DNA from: Ruminococcus sp.
GTDB lineage: Bacteria > Bacillota > Clostridia > Oscillospirales > Ruminococcaceae
Direction: 5' to 3'
Length of the DNA stretch: 64,000 nucleotides
NCBI GenBank assembly: GCA_017475555.1
Contig: JAFVFL010000022.1
Coordinates: forward strand, 1 to 64,000
The position numbers and the translations under genes are program-made. A model generated the notes under the pieces. It did no database searches, was not told where the DNA came from, and was given only the letters and a program-made list of their open reading frames with translations. Positions within the stretch are counted from its first letter, which is position 1; every line of letters starts with the position of its first letter. Of this stretch, positions 47,485-56,308 are shown one piece after another.

Positions 47485-48699
47485 TCAGACCTGCTTGAAG
47501 CTGTTGTCCCCGTCAAGGTACCACAGCGGCAGCGAGGTCGAATTCGGACATTCCGGAGCATAGCCGATAAGTGCGGCATTGTCCGTGTCCTCAAGTCTGT
47601 CCGTGATCATGGCAAAATCTCCGGCAAAGCTCGTTGAAGCGATGACACAGGCACACGTATTGTCGGGTATCGCCTCCGGGTCGATACGCCTGCCCTCCCT
47701 GACCTTCGCAGCGAGCACACGGAGAAGAAGCTGCGGCGGAACATCGGGATTGTCGATAGTTTCACTTACAGTCTCGCCGGAGCCGTCTCTGTACACGAAA
47801 CCGAAGGCGATGCCGTTGCGTATCAGAAGCTCCGCAAGCCCGAATACTGAGCAGAGAAGCAGCTCCTCATTTTTAGCGGCGATCTCCGGCTCTGCCCCCT
47901 CCCTGCGGTACAGGTCGAGAACGATCAGCGGCTGTACAGAGGCTGCTGCCTCGTCAAGCCTGACCATAAGCTTATTCTTTTTCGTGGAAAGCTTCCAGTT
48001 CACACGCTTCAGCGGGTCGCCCGGTACGTACTCTCTGTGCTCGTAGCCAGGTGTTGTATTCGCAGAGAACAGTGCCGCTGTATCGTTATCCTCTTCATCG
48101 TCCGAGGTCATTACCACCTCTGCAATGCTCCGGAAGAGCTGCGATGACGACTTTATCTCCGGCACCTCCGGTATAACTCCGACGCTTTTCGGCTCAGGCA
48201 GCTGTCCGGGGAGCCTTAATCTGAGCCGCACAAATCCGAGAAATCCGCATGAATACGCCTCAGGCACCGAGACCTCGCCGTTTCCGCCGATACGTGCATC
48301 AAGGCTGCACGTGAACGTGCTCCTGTCCTTGTCAGCAAGCGATATCCGGTACGTCTTATCCCACGGAGAAAATACCTCCGTAGCGTCCGGGTGCAGCTCA
48401 ACTACTGCAAGCGGAATAAAACCGGTCTTGGAAACTGTTATCGTGACCTCAAGCCTGCTGCCCCTGCGGACATATCCGTCACAGCTCATATCTATCTTTA
48501 TACGCTTTCTTGCGTATACCGCCATTATCAGCGATACGACCGGAGCTGTGAGAATGAACGCAGCGAGTATCACGCCCATTTCACCGTCTATATAAAAAGT
48601 GAAGATATACAGCAGAAACGCCACAGCGACCGCAGCCGCACAGCTCTTTATAGTATGCAGTGTGCCGCTGTTCTCGGTCTTTTTACGCTGTCTGCCCAT
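47485..48699 (-). CDS. DUF58 domain protein
   Basis: This 404-residue protein has two N-terminal membrane helices (about 14-55) followed by the DUF58 region. The signature is GYEHREYVPGDPLKRVNWKL with DEAAASVQPLIVLDLYRRE, part of a vWA-like fold. It starts one base after the moxR stop and precedes the TgpA-like gene by 60 bases. DUF58 proteins are thought to be clients or partners of MoxR chaperone ATPases. Confidence 0.92.
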   Translation of the reverse strand: MGRQRKKTENSGTLHTIKSCAAAVAVAFLLYIFTFYIDGEMGVILAAFILTAPVVSLIMAVYARKRIKIDMSCDGYVRRGSRLEVTITVSKTGFIPLAVVELHPDATEVFSPWDKTYRISLADKDRSTFTCSLDARIGGNGEVSVPEAYSCGFLGFVRLRLRLPGQLPEPKSVGVIPEVPEIKSSSQLFRSIAEVVMTSDDEEDNDTAALFSANTTPGYEHREYVPGDPLKRVNWKLSTKKNKLMVRLDEAAASVQPLIVLDLYRREGAEPEIAAKNEELLLCSVFGLAELLIRNGIAFGFVYRDGSGETVSETIDNPDVPPQLLLRVLAAKVREGRRIDPEAIPDNTCACVIASTSFAGDFAMITDRLEDTDNAALIGYAPECPNSTSLPLWYLDGDNSFKQV

Positions 48700-48700
48700 A

Positions 48701-49639
48701 TCAGGTGCCCATTTCGGGTACGGGACAGCTTTCGAGGATATGCCTTATATAGCCCTCATTCGAGCCATATTCGCTCCGACCCTGCGGCGAAAGAATGATA
48801 CGGTGTGCGAGCACCGAAACAGCCGTGCTCTTTACATCATCCGGTGTAACGTAATCTCTTTCGTAGATGTACGCAAACGCCTTTGCCGCCTTATACAGAG
48901 CTATACTTCCTCTCGGACTTATGCCGAGGGTCGCATTCCTGTCCCCTCTTGTAGAGGTGACGACCGAAACGATGTACTGCTTGACCTGCTCAGTCACTCT
49001 GATATGCCGCACCTCGTCCTGCATTGCACAGATATCGTCAACAGTGACGGCAGCCTCGGTGATGTTCTGTATCGGATTGTGCAGCTCAGTGCGTTCGAGT
49101 ATACTGATCTCCTCACTCTCCGTAGGGTAGCCCATTGAGAGCTTCATGAAAAATCTGTCCATTTGTGCCTCCGGCAGATGGAACGTTCCATATGTCTCCA
49201 CCGGATTCTGCGTAGCCATTACAAGGAACGGCTGCGGCAGCTTATGTGTAGCTCCGTCGAGTGATATCTGTCTTTCCTCCATAGCCTCAAGAAGTGCCGA
49301 CTGCACCTTCGGCGAGGCACGGTTTATCTCGTCCGCAAGGAGGAAATTGCACATAACGGCACCCTCTCTGTAGACAAACTCGCCCGTCCTCTGATCGAGC
49401 ATAGTAAAGCCGGCGATATCGGACGGCATGACATCGGGGGTAAGCTGTATGCGGTTGAAGCTTCCTCCGATAGAACGGGAAAGTGCAGTGATAAGCTGAG
49501 TCTTGCCGACGCCGGGAACGTCCTCCAGGAGCACGTGTCCCTCACAGAGAAGTGCAGTGATAAGGCTGATAATGGTATCGTCCTTTCCGACGATCACCTT
49601 ACCGACTGAATCTCTGAGCAAAGAGATCTTATTATTCAT
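48701..49639 (-). CDS. MoxR-family AAA+ ATPase
   Basis: The ATG at 49639 follows GAGGTTTACTGT and gives 312 residues; in-frame codons upstream cover the promoter. The Walker A motif is DVPGVGKTQLI, and Walker B is LLADEINRASPKVQSALLEAMEE. Sensor region MATQNPVETYGTFHLPEAQMDRF is typical. MoxR ATPases act as chaperones for assembly or activation of envelope complexes, usually with DUF58/vWA proteins, as in the next gene. It is the first gene of the minus-strand run that continues to 41152. Confidence 0.95.
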   Translation of the reverse strand: MNNKISLLRDSVGKVIVGKDDTIISLITALLCEGHVLLEDVPGVGKTQLITALSRSIGGSFNRIQLTPDVMPSDIAGFTMLDQRTGEFVYREGAVMCNFLLADEINRASPKVQSALLEAMEERQISLDGATHKLPQPFLVMATQNPVETYGTFHLPEAQMDRFFMKLSMGYPTESEEISILERTELHNPIQNITEAAVTVDDICAMQDEVRHIRVTEQVKQYIVSVVTSTRGDRNATLGISPRGSIALYKAAKAFAYIYERDYVTPDDVKSTAVSVLAHRIILSPQGRSEYGSNEGYIRHILESCPVPEMGT

Positions 49640-49682
49640 ACAGTAAACCTCATGTAAAAAACTAAATACTTTATACAGGTTA

Positions 49683-49711
49683 ATTATAGCACATTTCACA
49701 AGAAACTGCAA
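49683..49711 (-). promoter_or_regulatory. promoter of the moxR operon
   Basis: On the minus strand: TTGCAG (49711-49706), a 17-base spacer, TATAAT (49688-49683), 43 bases before the ATG. Confidence 0.78.
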
Positions 49712-49728
49712 GAGGAATATAGATAAAT

Positions 49729-49773
49729 AAAAGCCTGTATATTTGTGCACTTTTCACAAATATGCAGGCTTTT
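49729..49773 (-). terminator. terminator after the 49841-50515 gene
   Basis: AAAAGCCTG plus ATATTTGTG pair with CACAAATAT plus CAGGCTTTT around a 7-base loop. One T-G mismatch pair interrupts a 19-bp stem, and T-rich sequence follows on the minus strand. Confidence 0.88.
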
Positions 49774-49840
49774 AATTGTTAAATAAGTCGTTTCCAAATC
49801 GTAATAGTTTTTTACAATTTAGTAACAATATCAGACCTTA

Positions 49841-50515
49841 TCAATAAAGCTCTTCTCTCTTCTTCTTTTTCGATGATACAAGAGAAGCTATAAGACCGAT
49901 AAGACCAATTACGAATACTGCGATCCCGCCGAAGAAGAGTGCATAGTTTGCCACGCCGAGCTTTCCGTCAACAATGCGGTAATTAGCCACCTCAGTCTGC
50001 TTGAAGCCCCACTCGTCATAGCACTCGTCACGATACTTTATGTAATCCGAATCAGTCGGCTGCGGTGCGGTCTTTCCGGCAAAGGATATGCCCTCAGTCG
50101 GATAAGCTGTATAGTCCTCGCCGTCATAGTAATCGTTCCACTTGTCGCCGAGAGCGTCTATCTTCTTTACAAGATCCTCATCAGATGTCGAGAATATGAC
50201 GTAATAGTCGTCAAAATCCTCATCGTCCATGATGTAGGAATCATATGTCTTGTAGTCGATATTGCCCATGAGGTAGTAATATGTAGTAGTCTTTCCTGTC
50301 GGTATGCCATATGTAGTGCGTGTCTCCTCGTAGGTCACAAGAAGCCCAACCGGGTAGTACAGCTCGCCCTCTATCATCTTTGACTCCTCAAAATCGGTTA
50401 TTGAAGCCTCATTGAGGTTGATAGTCTCGCCCTTTAAAAGAAGCATTGCATCGCCGAAGCCCGCAATTCCTGCAACAAGCCCGACGAGCACCAGTATAAG
50501 CATAAATTTTTTCAT
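49841..50515 (-). CDS. uncharacterised membrane protein with large extracellular domain
   Basis: This 224-residue protein has a membrane helix at residues 3-28 (FMLILVLVGLVAGIAGFGDA) and another at about 190-212 (FFGGIAVFVIGLIGLIASLV), followed by a basic tail (SSKKKKREE). The 160 residues between are acidic and tyrosine-rich (YDSYIMDDEDFDDYYVIF) and should face outward. No family was recognised. GGAGGG precedes the ATG. It lies 55 bases beyond tsf, after that gene's terminator, with no clear promoter of its own, so it may depend on read-through. Confidence 0.72.
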   Translation of the reverse strand: MKKFMLILVLVGLVAGIAGFGDAMLLLKGETINLNEASITDFEESKMIEGELYYPVGLLVTYEETRTTYGIPTGKTTTYYYLMGNIDYKTYDSYIMDDEDFDDYYVIFSTSDEDLVKKIDALGDKWNDYYDGEDYTAYPTEGISFAGKTAPQPTDSDYIKYRDECYDEWGFKQTEVANYRIVDGKLGVANYALFFGGIAVFVIGLIGLIASLVSSKKKKREELY

Positions 50516-50529
50516 ATAAACCCTCCGTT

Positions 50530-50562
50530 AAAAACTGCGGCGAAGCACCGGACTCCGCCGCA
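50530..50562 (-). terminator. terminator of the rpsB-tsf operon
   Basis: TGCGGCG pairs with CGCCGCA (50536-50542 with 50556-50562). On the minus strand the stem is followed by G and then a T-run. Confidence 0.8.
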
Positions 50563-50570
50563 TTATGTCA

Positions 50571-51488
50571 TTACTTGATCATCTTAGCGATCTCGTCAGC
50601 AAGGTTATCCTCCTTCTTCTCGATACCCTCGCCTCTCTCGTAGCGTACAACGTCAACAACGCTGATAGTGCCGCCGAGCTTCTTAGCCTCTGCGTCAACA
50701 TAGCCCTTGACAGTGAGCTTGTCGTCCTTTACGAAAGCCTGCTCTAAGAGACAGTTCTCGCTGTAATACTTGCCTACCTTGCCCTCAACTATCTTTACTC
50801 TTACCTGCTCAGGCTTGCTTGCCATCTTCGGATCCTCAGCCATCTGAGCGAGCATGATCTTCTTCTCGTTCTCAATGACCTCAGCCGGTACCTGCTCACG
50901 GTTGAGATACGGAGCGTTAAGAGCAGCAGACTGCATAGCAACGTCCTTGCCGACAGCTGTTACTGCGTCACCTGAAAGGTCTGTGTCAAGCCTTACAAGC
51001 ACGCCAATGCTGCCGCCGTTGTGGATATATGAAGCAAGAGTGCCCTCCATTCTTACGAAACGACGGATAACGATATTCTCTCTTATCTTCATACCGGCAA
51101 GCTCAGTAAGAGCCTCGCCTACAGTGCCGGTGCCGTTTACAAGCTGCTCATTCTTGAGAGCCTCAACATCAGCCGGATTTGTCTTTATGATAGTCGCAGC
51201 AACATTTGCAACGAAGTTTCTTATATCGTCAGTGTTTGCAGCGAAGTCGGTCTCAGTATTTACCTCAAGAAGAACGCCGGTATTTCCCTCAACTACTGCG
51301 GCAACAACGCCCTCAGCAGCTGCTCTGCCGCTCTTCTTAGCCTGTGTAGCAAGTCCCTTTTCTCTGAGGAACTCGATAGCCTTGTCCATATCGCCGTCAT
51401 TTGCCTCAAGAGCCTTCTTGCAGTCCATCATGCCAACGCCGGTAGACTTCATGAGCTCCTTTATCTCTGCAACGGAAACCTTTCCCAT
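50571..51488 (-). CDS. tsf: translation elongation factor Ts
   Basis: This 305-residue factor exchanges GDP for GTP on EF-Tu. VAEIKELMKSTGVGMMDCKKAL is the N-terminal UBA-like domain, and EVNTETDFAANTDDIRNFV contains the conserved TDFV-like region (TDFAAN). HNGGSIGVLVRL lies in the core. The standard pairing with rpsB upstream supports the call. CAGGAGG precedes the ATG. Confidence 0.98.
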   Translation of the reverse strand: MGKVSVAEIKELMKSTGVGMMDCKKALEANDGDMDKAIEFLREKGLATQAKKSGRAAAEGVVAAVVEGNTGVLLEVNTETDFAANTDDIRNFVANVAATIIKTNPADVEALKNEQLVNGTGTVGEALTELAGMKIRENIVIRRFVRMEGTLASYIHNGGSIGVLVRLDTDLSGDAVTAVGKDVAMQSAALNAPYLNREQVPAEVIENEKKIMLAQMAEDPKMASKPEQVRVKIVEGKVGKYYSENCLLEQAFVKDDKLTVKGYVDAEAKKLGGTISVVDVVRYERGEGIEKKEDNLADEIAKMIK

Positions 51489-51519
51489 TGTGAAAACCTC
51501 CTGTAATTTATTATGAGCA

Positions 51520-51552
51520 GGGCTGCTGCCGGAAAAATCAGAACAGCAGCCC
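51520..51552 (-). other. hairpin in the rpsB-tsf spacer
   Basis: GGGCTGCTG (51520-51528) pairs perfectly with CAGCAGCCC (51544-51552). No T-run follows on the minus strand, so it is more likely an RNA-processing or ratio-setting element than a full terminator. Confidence 0.55.
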
Positions 51553-51562
51553 GTGTTTTTAA

Positions 51563-52309
51563 TTATTCAGCGTCAGCAGTCTCTGCCTCAGCACTCTCCT
51601 CTGCTGCCTCAGCAGCCTCAGCGTCGCTGCCCTGTCTGCCCTCGATGATAGCACTTGCAACTGTGCCTGCAATAAGCTTTACAGCTCTGATAGCGTCATC
51701 ATTTCCGGGGATAACGTAGTCTACCTCGTCCGGGTCGCAGTTTGTATCAACGATAGCAACTATCGGGATACCGAGCTTCTTAGCCTCTGCAACAGCTATC
51801 TTCTCCTTGCGGGGGTCAACGATGAACAGTGCAGCCGGGAGCTTCTTCATATTCTTGATACCGCCGAGGAACTTCTCAAGCTTCTCGATCTCAAGATTGA
51901 GCTTGACTACTTCCTTCTTGGGAAGAAGGTCGAATGTACCGTCAGTCTCCATTGTGTGGAGCTGCTCCAGTCTTCTGATACGTGTCTGGATCGTCTTGAA
52001 GTTGGTGAGCATTCCGCCGAGCCATCTTGCGTTTACGTAGTGAGCACCAGCTCTTGTAGCCTCCTCCTTAACAGAGTCGCCAGCCTGCTTCTTTGTGCCG
52101 ACGAAAAGCACCTCGCCGCCCTCAGCAGATATGTCACGTACAAAGCTGTAAGCCTCCTCAAGCTTCTTCACTGTCTTCTGGAGATCTATGATATAGATAC
52201 CATTTCTCTCTGTGAAGATGTAGGGTGCCATTTTCGGGTTCCAGCGTCTTGTCTGGTGTCCGAAGTGAACGCCAGCCTCAAGAAGCTGCTTCATTGAAAC
52301 TACTGCCAT
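51563..52309 (-). CDS. rpsB: 30S ribosomal protein S2
   Basis: This 248-residue protein carries the S2 signatures [20 protein letters not shown] and [20 protein letters not shown]. The C-terminal 25 residues are an Ala/Glu-rich tail. TAAGGAGGAC precedes the ATG. It has its own promoter and a structured leader of about 105 bases, and tsf follows. Confidence 0.98.
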   Translation of the reverse strand: MAVVSMKQLLEAGVHFGHQTRRWNPKMAPYIFTERNGIYIIDLQKTVKKLEEAYSFVRDISAEGGEVLFVGTKKQAGDSVKEEATRAGAHYVNARWLGGMLTNFKTIQTRIRRLEQLHTMETDGTFDLLPKKEVVKLNLEIEKLEKFLGGIKNMKKLPAALFIVDPRKEKIAVAEAKKLGIPIVAIVDTNCDPDEVDYVIPGNDDAIRAVKLIAGTVASAIIEGRQGSDAEAAEAAEESAEAETADAE

Positions 52310-52342
52310 TGTGCAGTCCTCCTTAAATATGGTTTAATCCTC

Positions 52343-52405
52343 CGCTGCGCCGTGTGTATGCAGATAACGCCGCTTGCGGCGAACCATTCCGCATTAGCAG
52401 CAGCG
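52343..52405 (-). promoter_or_regulatory. structured leader of rpsB, possible autoregulatory site
   Basis: Within the leader, CGCTGC (52343-52348) can pair with GCAGCG (52400-52405), enclosing a hairpin CGCCGC TT GCGGCG (52368-52381). Ribosomal-protein leaders often bind their own product; whether this one does is untested. Confidence 0.45.
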
Positions 52406-52421
52406 TGCGAATTGCTCTAAT

Positions 52422-52450
52422 ATTATACCATATACAGCAATTTTTTTCAA
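52422..52450 (-). promoter_or_regulatory. promoter of rpsB-tsf
   Basis: On the minus strand: TTGAAA (52450-52445), a 17-base spacer, TATAAT (52427-52422). Confidence 0.85.
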
Positions 52451-52529
52451 GAATTATTTTTTATTTCAAGTAACGAATTTTTCATAATTCTCCCACCGAT
52501 TTTCGTCACTTTTCACAATGCCTCCCACT

Positions 52530-52865
52530 GTATCTCCGCTGCTTCTGCGGAGGCTCATCGCTATCATTGAGGGAAAGCCTTTTGAAAAAGGGTTATCCCT
52601 CAAACTCCTTTCCTAAAACTTTCAGCTAAAATCCCCAGATAGGGCACGCCAATCAATTCTGGTTTGAAGCTGTGCGTGTGCCCTATCTGGGGATTTTAAT
52701 TAAAAGTCTTTGGAAGGGGGTACGGGGGTGACTCCCCGCGGGGCGGGGAGATGTCGAACGTAGTGAGACAGAGGGGACCGCCGCTGTTGGCGGAACCTTT
52801 CTTCAGAAAGGTGTCCCCCGATAATAGCTGTGAATCTCCACAAAAGTATCGGATATACTGTGGGG
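52530..52865. repeat. structured non-coding element made of nested inverted repeats
   Basis: This gene-free stretch downstream of glmS holds a chain of stems. CTCCGC/GCGGAG lies near 52535-52555. A 20-bp perfect inverted repeat follows (52628-52647 with 52678-52697). It is flanked by a second imperfect 19-bp pair (ACTCCTTTCCTAAAACTTT with AAAGTCTTTGGAAGGGGGT). Further on are CTCCCC/GGGGAG, CCGCC/GGCGG, ACCTTTC/GAAAGGT and CTCCACA/TGTGGGGAG. No reading frame is supported. The composition (runs of G and C) differs from the neighbours. It resembles an interspersed palindromic repeat, perhaps a non-autonomous mobile element. Confidence 0.55.
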
Positions 52866-52871
52866 AGGTAT

Positions 52872-54710
52872 TTACTCGACAGTGACGCTCTTGGCGAGGT
52901 TTCGGGGTTTATCGACGTCATAGCCCTTAGCGACTGACACGTAATAGCCGAGTAGCTGGAGCGGTATAACGGACAGGCTTCCTGCGAAGTGCGGGTCGGT
53001 ATGCGGAACATAGACAGTGAAATCCGCAAGATCCTCTATAGCGTAATTACCGTAGGTAGTCAGTCCCATGAGTGAAGCTCCACGGCTCTTGACCTCGACC
53101 ATATTGCTGACGGTCTTCTCATACAGCTCAGGCTGAGTCAGTACGCCGATGACCGGTATACCGTCCTCGATAAGGCTTATCGGGCCATGCTTCAGCTCGC
53201 CTGCCGCATATGCCTCGGAGTGGATATAGCTTATCTCCTTCATTTTAAGGCTGCCCTCAAGCGAGATCGCATAGTCAATTCCCCTGCCGATAAAGAAAGC
53301 GTCCTTTGTGCCGGCAAGCTTTGTCGCATACCACTGTATACGCTCCTTGTCCTCAAGTATCTTCTCTATCTTCTCCGGGATAGTGTCAAGCTCTGCGAGC
53401 ATTTCGTCGTACTTATCCTGCTCAAGCTCTCCCCTTGCAGAAGCAAAGCCGATAGCAAGCAGATATCCCGCAATGAGCTGGGTGCTGTACGCCTTGGTAG
53501 TAGCGACGGATATCTCAGGGCCAGCGAGTGTGTAGAATACATTATCGGCTTCTCTTGCAATTGAAGAGCCAACAACGTTGACTATACCGAGGGTCTTTAT
53601 TCCCTTTGCCTTCGACTCCCTGAGTGCAGCAAGGCTGTCAGCAGTCTCACCGGACTGACTGATGATTATAACAAGGCTGTCCTTGACGAGGCTCATCTTC
53701 CTGTAGCGGAACTCAGAAGCAAGCTCCACACGCACCGGGATAGTAGTAAGATCCTCAATGACATACTGCACAGCCATACCAACATGATACGCTGAGCCGC
53801 AGGCTACAATATATATCTGGCTTATCTTCCGCATTTCCTCGTCAGTAAGACCGATACCGCTGAAATCTATCCTTCCGTCCTTGACAACGGAGTTGATAGT
53901 ATCTCTTACCACCTTAGGCTGCTCATGTATCTCCTTGAGCATAAAGTGCTCATAGCCGCCCTTTTCAGCAGCCTCAGCGTCCCACTTTATCTCAACAAGC
54001 TCCTTCTGTATTTCCTCCCTGTCAATATCATAGAACGTAGCCTTGCCCTTTTCGAGCTTTGCGATCTCACGGTTGCCGATATAGTAGACATTTCTGGTAT
54101 ATTTCAGTATCGCCGGAACATCAGACGCTATGAAAGTCTCTCCGTCGGTAACGCCTATGATCATCGGGCTGTCCTTGCGTGCAGCGTATATCTCGCCGGG
54201 GCAGTCCCTGAACATGACCGCAAGTGCATATGAGCCTCTTATGCGTATCATAGCACGGGCAATTGAATCCACCGGGCCGAGTGCATACTTCTTTGAATAG
54301 TAGTCAATAAGCTTCACAGCCACCTCTGTATCGGTCTGTGACTTGAAGGTATAGCCGCTCTTGGACAGCTTCTCCCTCAGCTCCTGATAATTCTCTATAA
54401 TTCCATTGTGTACCGCAACAACGCTCTCATCGTCACTTGCATGAGGGTGAGCATTGAGTGTAGAGGGCTCGCCGTGTGTAGCCCAGCGGGTATGACCTAT
54501 GCCGCAGTCGCCCTTTACAGCCGCACCATTGTCGGTCATTTTCTGGAGAACCTCCAGCTTTCCCTTAGCCTTTACTATCTCCGGCTCGCCGCTGCCGTCA
54601 CGCACAGCGATACCGGCTGAATCATATCCTCTGTATTCGAGCTTTGAAAGCCCGTCGAGCAGTATCGGTGCCGCCTGTTCAGTTCCGGTAAATCCGACTA
54701 TTCCGCACAT
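52872..54710 (-). CDS. glmS: glutamine-fructose-6-phosphate aminotransferase (isomerizing)
   Basis: This 612-residue enzyme makes glucosamine 6-phosphate for peptidoglycan and amino-sugar synthesis. The N-terminal glutaminase begins with the catalytic Cys2 (MCGIVGFTG). HTRWATHGEPSTLNAHPH is the glutaminase signature, and the two SIS domains contain IVACGSAYHVGMAVQYVIED and ISQSGETADSLAALRE. The C-terminus, NLAKSVTVE, is typical. Its leader is only about 55 bases, too short for the glmS ribozyme seen in many Firmicutes, so another form of control is likely. Confidence 0.98.
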   Translation of the reverse strand: MCGIVGFTGTEQAAPILLDGLSKLEYRGYDSAGIAVRDGSGEPEIVKAKGKLEVLQKMTDNGAAVKGDCGIGHTRWATHGEPSTLNAHPHASDDESVVAVHNGIIENYQELREKLSKSGYTFKSQTDTEVAVKLIDYYSKKYALGPVDSIARAMIRIRGSYALAVMFRDCPGEIYAARKDSPMIIGVTDGETFIASDVPAILKYTRNVYYIGNREIAKLEKGKATFYDIDREEIQKELVEIKWDAEAAEKGGYEHFMLKEIHEQPKVVRDTINSVVKDGRIDFSGIGLTDEEMRKISQIYIVACGSAYHVGMAVQYVIEDLTTIPVRVELASEFRYRKMSLVKDSLVIIISQSGETADSLAALRESKAKGIKTLGIVNVVGSSIAREADNVFYTLAGPEISVATTKAYSTQLIAGYLLAIGFASARGELEQDKYDEMLAELDTIPEKIEKILEDKERIQWYATKLAGTKDAFFIGRGIDYAISLEGSLKMKEISYIHSEAYAAGELKHGPISLIEDGIPVIGVLTQPELYEKTVSNMVEVKSRGASLMGLTTYGNYAIEDLADFTVYVPHTDPHFAGSLSVIPLQLLGYYVSVAKGYDVDKPRNLAKSVTVE

Positions 54711-54771
54711 TTGTTATCCTCCTATCAGTAATAGTTATCTCTTATCATATCGGAGTACGTTACCCCATTTT

Positions 54772-54800
54772 ATTTTACCGCATTTGCGTCTGTTTGTCAA
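54772..54800 (-). promoter_or_regulatory. promoter of glmS
   Basis: On the minus strand: TTGACA (54800-54795), a 17-base spacer, TAAAAT (54777-54772). It lies just after the stop of the zinc-ribbon gene. Confidence 0.87.
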
Positions 54801-54817
54801 GGGTACAGCCATGATCT

Positions 54818-56227
54818 TTATCTCATTCCGCCCGGTCTGTTCATATTGCCCGGTCGGTTCGCACTGATATGCTGCTGAGGTCTGCCAACGACCTGTAAGC
54901 CGCCGCCATTTCCCCCTCCGCCGCCGCTTCCGGGAGGCGGCTGTCTGTTTATCGGTGTTCTGTTGATCTTTTTGGTCAGGAAATTATCATTTCTCTGGGT
55001 CAGATTCATGCTGTCCGGCTTCTGATACACCGCTGCACCATACGCCCTGCGGACGGTTTTCAGCTGTGCCTTCAGCGAGCCGCCGGTCACAGCTGCAACT
55101 ATGCCTGCGACCACGAGGCTCACTATCACACCTGTACTGTCGAGTACGCCTGTAAAAAGGAACACTCCGAGCAGCATTATCGCAAGTGCAATTGCAAAGC
55201 TGCCGCAGAGATAGCCGTAGAATTTACCCATATCCGCCGGTAGATCGCCGACAAATTTTCCGGTCTGACCATTCATCGCAAAGGTGTATTTCTGCTCATT
55301 CCACGTCGTATTCAATATCCACACCGGGTAAAGTGCATACTTTGACCGTGAATTCTGTAGCTTCACCGCACTGTTCTCACATGAAACGCTGTCATATCCT
55401 GTAACAGTACCGGCAAAAGCCTGCTCCGTGCTTTTCTTTATACGTTCATTCGCACGCCCTATGCTCTGCTCTGCGTCCACATCATATCTGTCCGCAAGAT
55501 ATCCCGAAAGGAACGCCGTACTGAACGTCTCCGCCTTGCTGACATCGAACGGCTCAATGGACTCCATAAGCTCGTCCGGCATTTTCTCCGAGCCGTCAAC
55601 AGGTACGTCCTCAAACGAGATATTTCCTGCACGTACCGCCGAATAATAGCTCGTTTCCACATACGAAAAATTATTATCCTGCCAGCTTCTCACCTTTTCG
55701 CCTCGGAAGACCATATGTGCATCAGCGTCCGCACTGAAAAGCCATACCGGGACATAAAGCCCCTTTATCTCGTCTATGTGGTTCTGCTCCCTGAATACCT
55801 TCGGCAGCAGCTTCTTTCCCTCAAGGTGCTTGGAAAGTGCAGTCTTGGCAGCCTCCTTGTCCAGCTTGAAGGGTATCACAAGATCAGGGCGTATATCTCC
55901 CGAAAACTGCCCTGACATAACAACAGGATTCCCGCAGTACGGACAGTGTGTCGCACCGGTCGTCTCGTCAGCGATTATCTCTCCTCCGCACGACTTGCAG
56001 CTGTACACCTTCATGCCGTCCGTCTCTCCGTCCTCCCATTCGCTGCCCGTGGGAGCCTCAAGCTCCATTTCGTCCTCACCGGCTGAATCTATCTCGTCGT
56101 TGTAATTCTGAACGGTCTCAACATCAAATTCCGAATCGCAGTACGGACACTTCATTTTCTGCACCGCACTGTCAAATTCAAGCTTTCCGCTGCAGCACGG
56201 GCATTTGTATTCTCTTACCTCTGCCAT
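54818..56227 (-). CDS. zinc-ribbon membrane protein, YdjG-like
   Basis: This 469-residue protein has two N-terminal zinc ribbons: CPCC..CPYC (residues 9-12 and 28-31) and CKSC..CPYC (about 77-80 and 94-97). A globular middle region follows (IPFKLDKEAAKTALSKHLEG, GLYVPVWLFSADADAHMVF). Two adjacent membrane helices at about 345-390 lead to a cytosolic tail rich in Gly, Pro and Asn. It resembles B. subtilis YdjG, whose operon also encodes the SPFH protein YdjI. The SPFH gene here lies upstream on the same strand, separated by the 8-bp motif array. AAAGGAGGTG precedes the ATG. The pair may sense or protect the membrane; this is inference. Confidence 0.75.
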   Translation of the reverse strand: MAEVREYKCPCCSGKLEFDSAVQKMKCPYCDSEFDVETVQNYNDEIDSAGEDEMELEAPTGSEWEDGETDGMKVYSCKSCGGEIIADETTGATHCPYCGNPVVMSGQFSGDIRPDLVIPFKLDKEAAKTALSKHLEGKKLLPKVFREQNHIDEIKGLYVPVWLFSADADAHMVFRGEKVRSWQDNNFSYVETSYYSAVRAGNISFEDVPVDGSEKMPDELMESIEPFDVSKAETFSTAFLSGYLADRYDVDAEQSIGRANERIKKSTEQAFAGTVTGYDSVSCENSAVKLQNSRSKYALYPVWILNTTWNEQKYTFAMNGQTGKFVGDLPADMGKFYGYLCGSFAIALAIMLLGVFLFTGVLDSTGVIVSLVVAGIVAAVTGGSLKAQLKTVRRAYGAAVYQKPDSMNLTQRNDNFLTKKINRTPINRQPPPGSGGGGGNGGGLQVVGRPQQHISANRPGNMNRPGGMR

Positions 56228-56308
56228 ATATTCACCTCCTTTGAATTACTCCCATTCAAGAAAAATGTTCCTGTGATAAACCAGAATTTGCTGCCGTTTT
56301 ACTGAACA

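Noticed and set aside
52700-53029. Minus-strand frame of 109 codons overlapping the end of glmS
   Set aside because: It runs through the hairpin element and the glmS coding region in another frame, with low-complexity product and no ribosome site.
54711-54800. glmS ribozyme upstream of glmS
   Set aside because: The promoter at 54772-54800 leaves a leader of only about 55 bases, too short for the ribozyme, and its conserved core was not seen.
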